The notes under the pieces: model-generated
Told to the model about the DNA's origin: nothing
What the model saw: only the letters and a program-made list of their open reading frames with translations
The model's database searches: none
Part shown: piece after piece, positions 56,704 through 64,000 of the stretch
How the letters are laid out: every line of letters begins with the position of its first letter
Numbering within the stretch: position 1 is the stretch's first letter
Assembly (NCBI RefSeq): GCF_965363235.1
Contig: NC_134846.1
Span: 56,285,121 to 56,349,120 of the forward strand
Origin: Mytilus galloprovincialis
Lineage: Eukaryota; Mollusca; Bivalvia; Mytilida; Mytilidae
Length of the DNA stretch: 64,000 bases
Direction: 5' to 3'
Made by a program: the position numbers and the translations under genes

Positions 56704-59678
56704 CTGAAAAAAGAGAAGAATAAGATGAAAGAGTATCCGTGGTAGCCTAATTTTAAAAAGAATTTGTATTATGGAATTGCTGAAAAAAATATAAGCATAA
56801 CATAATGTTTTGGTATTTTTTGTTAAGCTATCCTTATAAGATAATTTTCCATTTTCGTTTTCATATATGTATACATGGGATCGGACGAGCCCAAAACAAA
56901 TCAAATTACTATTTAAGACTATTCAAATCGAGAATCAAATAAAAACGTAAAAAGTTTGACTATTAAAGATAGAGCGTCATGAACCTAAATAATCCCCTTC
57001 AAGACATCACTTCCCCGGGCCTTGATTTAAGACATCATGAGTTTTTTTTAAAAGGGACAATACTGAAAACATTGCGTGAGATGAATACATTTGTTTAACA
57101 CATATAACTTAGAAATTTAAACGCATAAAAGTCCTATGTCGTTAAGAACATTACTATTGAATTTGCATATACTTTGAAGAGTCTTTTCTGGTGTTTGCAA
57201 TGACCGCGATAAGTGATTTTTCTATAAACATGAAGTAATGTATACTTCTTATTCAGTGATGTTTGAGACCAAAAAATATAGAAAGCTACAACGACAAGTC
57301 ATGAACAGACACTTTATACATCAGATAAGGCTCGAGATGTGAAACCAAATATTTTCAATTACTAATAAGTTTTTGTCGAGCCTGCGACTTTTGTCGCAAC
57401 AACGAGACATAGTGATCATGTTTTGTTGTCGGCGGCTTCGGCGTCCACTTATATTCACTCTGTGGTTAAAGATTTTGAAATTTTAATAACTTTCTGAAAC
57501 TATCCTGGATTTCCACCAAATTTGGATAGAGGCTTGTTTATAAATCATAAAATAACATCCAGAAGTAAAAATGTTTCTCCTTATTTCACTTATAAATACT
57601 AGTAGACTTAGTATTTCTAACTGTTAACATTCAAAATGTGGTTAAAGTTTTTAGAATTGTAATAATTGAACTATCCTGGATTTCTACCAAACTTGGAAAT
57701 GAAATTTTTAATAATATTTTCCCCCATTTTTGTTGAGCCTGCGACTAACAGCAAAGTAGGAGATACATTGGGTTTCATGGAACCCTGATGAATAATTTTT
57801 TTCGTGAGGTTCTCTAAAAAATTAATTGTAAAAAAGCAAATGCCATAGATTTAGGGGTAACGGTTAAAACTAACCTCGAGTGATGAAATATTGTGTCGCA
57901 GGTAAAACATTAACCTGCCTTTTCTTACTAGGCACCACTGGTCCCTCGTAGTAGTAACAACATTCATCTGAACCACACTGTGAATCATGTCTACACTCAA
58001 CCTATAACATAATATATTCTATCATTTTTCGTATTTCCTTTGGCTTTCAAAATGTTTTGATTTGAGCGTCACTGAGGAGTCTCATGAAGTCTAAACGAGC
58101 GTATAGCGTAACAAATTATAAGGCCACAAATCTTTGACGAGTTTCCAGAATAAAAATTCTTGCTGTAATTAAAAAAAAATTCTTTAATTTGGTTTTGATA
58201 ACTATTTTTTTTATCAAAATTCACACGTTACTTAAATTTGTGGCAACTTAAAGCATGTCGTTTGACAAATTTGTCCATAGCTTAATTTATGCTGTATAAT
58301 AGGCGCCACATTTTTTCTCTCTCTCAAATGGTCTTTTTTAATCAATTGTTACAGAATCATTTCATAATTTGATGGATGGTGGTATTTACTTAGTATTAAC
58401 AAAACGAAAGAAGCACATTCAAAAAATTTTGACAAGTCGATAAAACAAATACGTGTGACTTTAACAAGATTTAAAAAAAAGTGATTAAACAATCAGGCGG
58501 AAGATACTAACAGAGAGAATCAAAACTTAAAAAGCTTAAAACTGGACATCAGGATCCACACCAAAAATCTCAAGATACTTCGAAGCGTTATTTCGAACCG
58601 ATTGTGTTGCTCACAGTAATACAAAGCTATTGATTACACAAATTCGGTAACTTCACAATCGTCGTAAATCGCAGTAAAACGGGAGATCAGATACAACAGT
58701 TAGAACATATACTAGGCCATCTGAGAAAGAAATTCCATAATAGTCCACCAACCTATGATGGCCCTTGTAATGTATTGAACTAATTGATAAAATGATAATT
58801 AAGCGTTTAAAGAAGATTCATTGTATACCACCATATTTGATTTTACTATCGCAGTACTCAATCAGTCTAGTTATTTGCCCAACTCTTCAAATTTTTATAC
58901 AGATGTGCAATTTTATTGGTTGACTGTTTATTTATATGAAGAAACATTTCTGATATATTGCAGTAATCAAAATATTCCAACAAATACCAATATTTGTGTT
59001 TTAGAATCATTTTTTTTTCAACTAAGCCATTTGTATGTCTTTTTTTATTTTTAGCCATGGCGTTGTCAGTTTATTTTCGATCTATGAGTTTGACTGTCCC
59101 TCTGGTATCTTTCGTCCCTCTTTAAAGGGGAATCACTCTTTTAGTAAAAAATATACTGGAATGATAGGACATCTTTAAAATTTTTACTTGTAGCAAGAAA
59201 ACAATATCGGTGACACCATTTTTTTTTTAGTTTCTCAAAACATATTATTTAACCTATCTTCTTACAATTAATTTGAAAATTCTGTGTCAGAGATTTCTTT
59301 TTTTGCGCTCAAAAATGTTTTTTCATGATAATTCTAAGCAAATTTAGGCAATTTTCAGCGACTCATAACTTGAAAAATAGCATTGTGACCTATCCTTTTT
59401 AATATTTTTTTTAGTAAAGTCTTAATTGTGTCAAAGTATAAGAAAACCTATCGCGGGAAACAAATACATAAAGGTGTGTATTGATATTTTTTAAGAATGC
59501 CTCATATACACATTTTTTTTAAATTTCGATACCATGCATTTTATGTAAATCCAGAAAAGCGCTTCGGACGCAAGAAATAATTCAACGTGTTGTTTTCAAT
59601 TTTTTACCTATTACTTACTTTAGAAGCGGTTACAACTTGACAAGAAATAACTAACACCATTAATATATCTCTCCACAT
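56519..59678 (-). CDS. Secreted ten-cysteine AVIT/astakine-like protein, three exons, 123 aa
   Basis: Exons (minus): 59678-59619 (20-codon signal peptide, MWRDILMVLVISCQVVTA), 58001-57875 (42 codons plus one base) and 56703-56519 (60 codons plus TAA). Phases 0 and 1 match and all borders are GT-AG. After the signal the ten cysteines run C-x5-C-x4-CC, then C-x9-C-x9-C-x-C-x5-C and a last C, the spacing of the prokineticin/AVIT domain and of invertebrate astakines. The vertebrate N-terminal AVIT tetrapeptide is absent and a basic SKKR stretch lies in the first long loop. Probably an extracellular signalling protein; the receptor is not inferable. Fully open, unlike its three relatives in this window. 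Confidence 0.86.
57357..57790 (+). repeat. 'GTCGAGCCTGCGAC' interspersed repeat
   Basis: TTTTTGTCGAGCCTGCGACT at 57371 and TTTTTGTTGAGCCTGCGACT at 57728 bracket two copies of a GTGGTTAAAG and CTATCCTGGATTTC block. It lies in intron 2 of the AVIT-like gene. No coding content. Confidence 0.68.
57875..58001 (-). CDS. AVIT-like exon 2 (first four cysteines)
   Basis: Acceptor ATGTTATAG, donor CGAG|GTTAGT. Encodes VECRHDSQCGSDECCYYYEG and a basic loop; phase 0 to 1. Confidence 0.86.
59041..59126 (+). repeat. Solo 3' tail of the RT element
   Basis: TTTTAGCCATGGCGTTGTCA, then GACTGTCCCTCTGGTATCTT, without any coding part upstream. In intron 1 of the AVIT-like gene. Confidence 0.78.
59619..59678 (-). 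CDS. AVIT-like exon 1 (signal peptide)
   Basis: ATG at 59678-59676, 20 codons, donor AAA|GTAAGT, phase 0. Same length and phase as exon 1 of copy A at 27721-27780. Confidence 0.83.
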
Positions 59679-59731
59679 GTCTACTTCGTAAACTCGTCAA
59701 ATCAAAGAGAACTGCGACTTTATCTATACTG

Positions 59732-59739
59732 TATTTATA
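59732..59739 (-). promoter_or_regulatory. Candidate TATA box of the AVIT-like gene
   Basis: TATAAATA on the minus strand, 54 bp upstream of the ATG, which would give a 5' UTR of about 20-30 nt. Plausible for an inducible secreted protein; AT-rich context lowers certainty. Confidence 0.5.
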
Positions 59740-60165
59740 TCTGTAGATACAACATGTACAAAGCCTGTCTAAATTTCAGTACAACAAAGATATCGGTATT
59801 TGTATATAGTTTTTGACATTTAGCTGCTTTTGATTGAACACACAAATAAATTGTATATACATGACTAGCTACAACAACAAATTTACTTTATTTAGGTTTT
59901 ATCTCCGTTGATATATTGTACATAAGACTAGATCAACGTTCTTCTCTTCAAATATTAATACGTTTGGAAACAAACCAAATTAACAAGCAAATTAATTCAT
60001 AATTTTCCTTACCATTTTCCATATTCTCAAATATTATAAAGGTAAGAGAATTAAAACCAAATCAAAAAACGATCTAATTATAATATCAAACTCTTATTTC
60101 TAAAAAAAAAAAAACCCTCTTACGAACTGGATAATGAAATCACAGGTCTACATTCTCATTATATA

Positions 60166-60268
60166 AAAAAGAAGATGAGTTATGATTGCCAATGAGACAA
60201 CTATCCACAAATGACCAAAATGACAGACATTAACAACTATAGGTCACCGTACGGCCTTCAACAATTAG
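60166..60268 (+). repeat. Short copy of the 6545 repeat family
   Basis: ATGATTGCCAATGAGACAAC, GGTCACCGTACGGCCTTCAA. Truncated. 61132-61195 is a piece of the 8340 family. The rest of 60270-62200 is AT-rich with nothing assignable. Confidence 0.78.
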
Positions 60269-62496
60269 ATTGCTTTCAATAATGCAATACGAATTTGAAG
60301 TAAGACGATGATCCTAGCTTTTTTCATTCCTCCTTTGTAGAATCTTATGTGTTGTCTGCCTATTACGCGAGCAGAGGTTCCCAATGATGACTATTGGCAG
60401 AATACACACTCATAATGACACATAATACATAATATATATTTTGAGAAATGGATCAGCCTAAATCATATTTGTGTCTAGTAAGTTATTCAATTGGTTGTTT
60501 TTTTTGTACTCCTTGTATTCTATCTATGTTTGTTTAATTCATTTCTAATATTTCTCTCTGAGTTAAAAATCTTATGTCATTCGTTCAATGTAAATATTCA
60601 ACTTGTAAAAGTTTGCATAAGGGTTTGTTGGATGTTAAAATATTCAAGCCAGCATCACTGAAAAGACATTAATTGTCAAAATGCGCATCTCGTGCAGTAA
60701 AATTGACAACGTTACTTTTATTCCAAATTCACATTTTTTAAAGGAGGAAGGCCCAATAAGACCCCTGTTTGGCCCAAAAATATAGCAGTTTTACAAAATT
60801 GTTAAAATGTAAATTTAGCTATTAAAGAACAATACTTCTGTTACAAAATTATGAGCTGTTGTTTGCAATACAATGCACATTTGTCGGCAACTACCATTTT
60901 AAAGTCATGCTGAAATACCGTGGCTAAAATCTTTGAATTGTTTGCAGTTTGGATAATTTCTAGACAGTTTCCACCTGAAATTGAAGTGGCTGCATTCGTG
61001 TGCATTCCAAATATTTAAATGTAAATTGTATTTGATGATAATACATAACATATATAAAAGGTGAGAATGAACACGGATACGGCCACTTTCATTTTTTGAC
61101 AAAAAACATCTGAAAAGTGACATATTGTCTGCTCTATGGTCGGGTTGTTGTCTCTTTAACACATTCCCCATTTCCATTCTCAATTTTATATTATGGCATA
61201 TTTGATAGATTTTGCATGATAAATCTTGAATTAGAGTGTCTGTAATGACTAAATCAGGTTAAATCTTTCACATAAACTAAATGAACCGTCCCTTAAATGG
61301 TTAAAAAGTGTCTTAAATATTTCTTCAGATGAACCTAAACTTTGAGGCCAAATTCGGCCCTTATCGAACCTATTCCTTTCTAAATGGTTTATTCCTTGAA
61401 TGCCAACATCCTTTGATCTACCGAAAATTTACCTGTGAATCTATGTTGGCATTCGAGGAATAGGTGTTAGTATAACAAAAATGCATGCTTATCAAAACAA
61501 TCATTCTAATTAGATAGAAATGTGAAAGTTCATGTTTGTCAAAATTAATGGTGAAATTTGCTGTTACTGCACGCAAAAATATGAATTCTCTTAAAATGAA
61601 CACTATGATATGTGAATATGGTCTGAGGAATTCCCGTTTGCATAAATTCTACAATAGACTCCTTGGACTTTGTTTTCTATATTTCTATAGTTGATTCAAT
61701 GTGCTGTAATATGCTCCCTTATTACATGATGGCATTTCTTGAAACTTTGTGTATCGTGTTAGATTACTATGTTTAATTTGTTCAGCTGTTTAAGGTATAA
61801 TTTACTTGATTATAAAATTACACCCTTTTTTATTGTAAGGGATTCATAATAAATTGCTATGGTGTTTTTTATGCATGTTATGTTTTCAACTCATCGTATT
61901 TCTTGTTACCCTATTTTATTGATTTTCTTGAACCTTTGTAGTGTTGTGGATAATATGTTTTAAACATTCTTTATTCCTTTAAAATAATTTTACCCCCAAT
62001 ATATACTATTTTTCTATCAAAAAGTGATAAAAGGTTGCAATTTTATCAAGTTCACCAATCATCTTTAACAGTTATATATCATAATTAAATAAATATCTGC
62101 TGAAATACTTTTGTTGGCGTTCAAGAAATTGGTTATGTATAAAATGCTGACACCTTCTAAATACATCATTTTTATACGTTTTTCAACATAATCAATCTTT
62201 TCTGTTATGAAAAATGGATGGTTAAAATAAATAACTTAATGAAAAACTGAAGTATTTCAAATTACAACTTCTATCTAAAAAGTTTTATTTCTATATTTTC
62301 ATATGTTACTTATGGACGACAAATATAATTTATACAACCATAAACAATTTATTTCATACAACCAACAAATGATGTCATATATGATACATGTTGTATATTC
62401 AATATATATCAGACATTTGACAATGCCATTTTAAAATTAAAACTTGGGGGTGTATAAAACACAATAAAACGTAATTTTTATTGCATATTATCTTTT

Positions 62497-62699
62497 TTAT
62501 TTAACTTTGGGTTGACATTCATAATGGCCACCAAATGGTACACTTCTTGCATGATGGTCTTCATGACGCGTTATGATAGATAAAAGTGGGTGTGGAATCC
62601 ATTTGCATTCTACTACAGAAGTACATTCACAATGTCCATTACGTTTAACAATGCTGCTACAGGGTACACCATGCGGCTTTTACCTTTTACACCATCCAC
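62497..62699 (-). pseudogene. AVIT-like exon 3, copy D, with in-frame stop
   Basis: Acceptor TTTGTTTTAG at 62700, then GWCKR, an in-frame TAA, and an otherwise fully open frame with PCSS, HCEC, VVECKWIP and HYECQPKVK, ending TAA at 62497. All six exon-3 cysteines remain. AATAAA at 62482-62477. Upstream exons, if any, lie beyond about 62.7 kb and were not found in the window. A single nonsense codon suggests recent loss, or an alternative splice that skips it. Confidence 0.78.
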
Positions 62700-62929
62700 C
62701 TAAAACAAAGTTTTTCGTTTATTGTTTTGTCAATAATAAGTTGAGTTTCTCTGTATTGTGTCTTGTTGGGGTCTATATAGTATATAGCTGACTAGTTTAT
62801 ACGTATGTATTTTATTCAATGCCGAAGGCCGTATGCTGACCTAAAGCTAACATTAACTTCATTTGGATTCCGGTTGAGAGGTTTAGCTAGCTATAAAAGC
62901 AGGCTCAATCAAAAATTTTCTACATCAGA

Positions 62930-63090
62930 AAATGCTTGTACCTAGTCAGAAGTATGAAAGTTAAACGCTGTTACATGTATCCATTCATTTGGCGTGTTTG
63001 CGCTTTTGATTTTGCCATTTGATTAGGGAAGTTCCATGTTGAAATTTCCTCGGAGTTCAGTATTTTTGGGATTCCACTTTTTGGATAGGA
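62930..63090 (-). repeat. 'ACTCCGAGGAAAATTC' repeat, reverse copy
   Basis: Complement of 49330-49465 (AATTTCCTCGGAGTTCAGTA, TTTTGATTTTGCCATTTGAT). From 63090 to 64000 I see no gene. Confidence 0.72.
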
Positions 63091-64000
63091 AAAGGTATTT
63101 AACAGGCCACATACGGACCTCTCAAAGATTTGTTACAAGTGTTTTAACGTGCAAAGAGCAAGTCATTCTCTTTAAACGAAATGAAATTTAATGTCCCCTT
63201 TCTGAGCAAATACACCCAGTGTGGCCAAATGGACGTCCCGCTTTGAAAAGGGTTTACTTCCGGTTTGAATAAATCCAAGGAACAGGGAATAAACATATTG
63301 TTTTATACCCTAGTCCAATTTAGAATTACATGTGCATCTTTAACAACCGATCTTCATGATAAAAACTGAAGTTCAACCTTTTAGGTTTTAGGTCAAATTG
63401 AAATCTGGGGGAACCATAAAGCCAAGGTAGGGGTAGTAAAGAAATTTAGTGTAAGTTTAAAATTTCAGAAGTACGGAGCATATAAACGTTGAAAATATGC
63501 CCTATATTTTGACCTTTCAAAAAAATAGTAGTACATATGAACTTTCCATTTTAGGATATATTGTTTTCAAAACTCCATAGTAAAAGTGGTACAGTTTTAA
63601 CCGTTAAAGGAGTTCCTATGGGAAATTGCATTGTAGGTATTTACAGAAATGCAACCTATGAACTGTTTCGGCAGATAGACTGTTCGGTAGATAAACTGTT
63701 TATACCCGATAATATTGACGAGTGACTGGAGGTGAAATAAATATGCTCACCTAGCACGATTTTTAGTCGCGAGGACAAAATAATTCCTAAGATGTTCTAT
63801 TGTTGAAGATCTTATACACAATATATAATTTAAATGTACTTTTTATTTTCTCTTGATAACTTCTTCGCTATAACAAAACAAATAGTTGTTTTGAAATTTA
63901 TTAATGTTTGCTTAATGTCTGGTGGAAAATATTTTATGCATAAAAATTTTAGCTATTGAAAAGTAAATATGAAAATGTGCTTCGCCAGAATTTAAAACAA

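Noticed and set aside
1..64000. tRNA and rRNA genes
   Set aside because: I looked for cloverleaf-like A/B boxes and rRNA core motifs by eye and saw none. A covariance-model scan would be needed to exclude them.

Overview
The window is AT-rich animal DNA with intron-split genes, almost no long open frames, and a very high load of interspersed repeats, decayed retroelements and small inverted-repeat elements. The repeat families, and a bivalve-type cGAS-like receptor, point to a bivalve mollusc, most likely a mussel (Mytilus-like). This identification is by recognition, not by a search.

Three loci look like real genes. (1) Plus strand, 1814-13733: an eight-exon gene that I assembled by splice sites and phase. 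It encodes about 371 residues: signal peptide, EMI-like cysteine-rich module, two Ig-like domains, one transmembrane helix and a short tail with two YxxI/L tyrosine motifs. All phases agree and the summed exon length is divisible by three. (2) Plus strand, 41178-43671: a two-exon cGAS-like receptor (Mab-21/cGLR family, about 721 aa). It has all three predicted catalytic acids and a possible CARD-like N-terminus. The frame stays open for 54 codons beyond its stop. (3) Minus strand, 59678-56519: a three-exon, 123-residue secreted ten-cysteine protein with the prokineticin (AVIT)/astakine cysteine pattern. Three decayed relatives lie on the same strand at about 26-27.8 kb, 46.3 kb and 62.6 kb, so this is a small tandem family with one intact member in view.

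Layout: 0-14 kb receptor gene, with reverse-transcriptase relics in its introns; 14-21 kb repeats only; 21.3-40.4 kb a large inverted duplication whose right arm was later hit by a foldback-type TIR element, a Penelope-like element, a tandem-core element and a hairpin element. Its spacer carries a decayed AVIT-like gene. Then 41-44 kb the cGLR; 44.1-45.1 kb a second foldback-type element; 46-56 kb a LINE 3' end, a hAT-type MITE, a LINE ORF1 relic, a tandem-core element and RT relics; 56.5-59.7 kb the intact AVIT-like gene; 60-64 kb repeats and another AVIT-like exon.

The three gene types (a cell-surface Ig receptor with signalling-type tyrosines, a cytosolic nucleic-acid or nucleotide sensor, and a cytokine-like secreted protein) are all plausible innate-immune components. 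Their proximity may be chance: nothing in the sequence shows that they work together.
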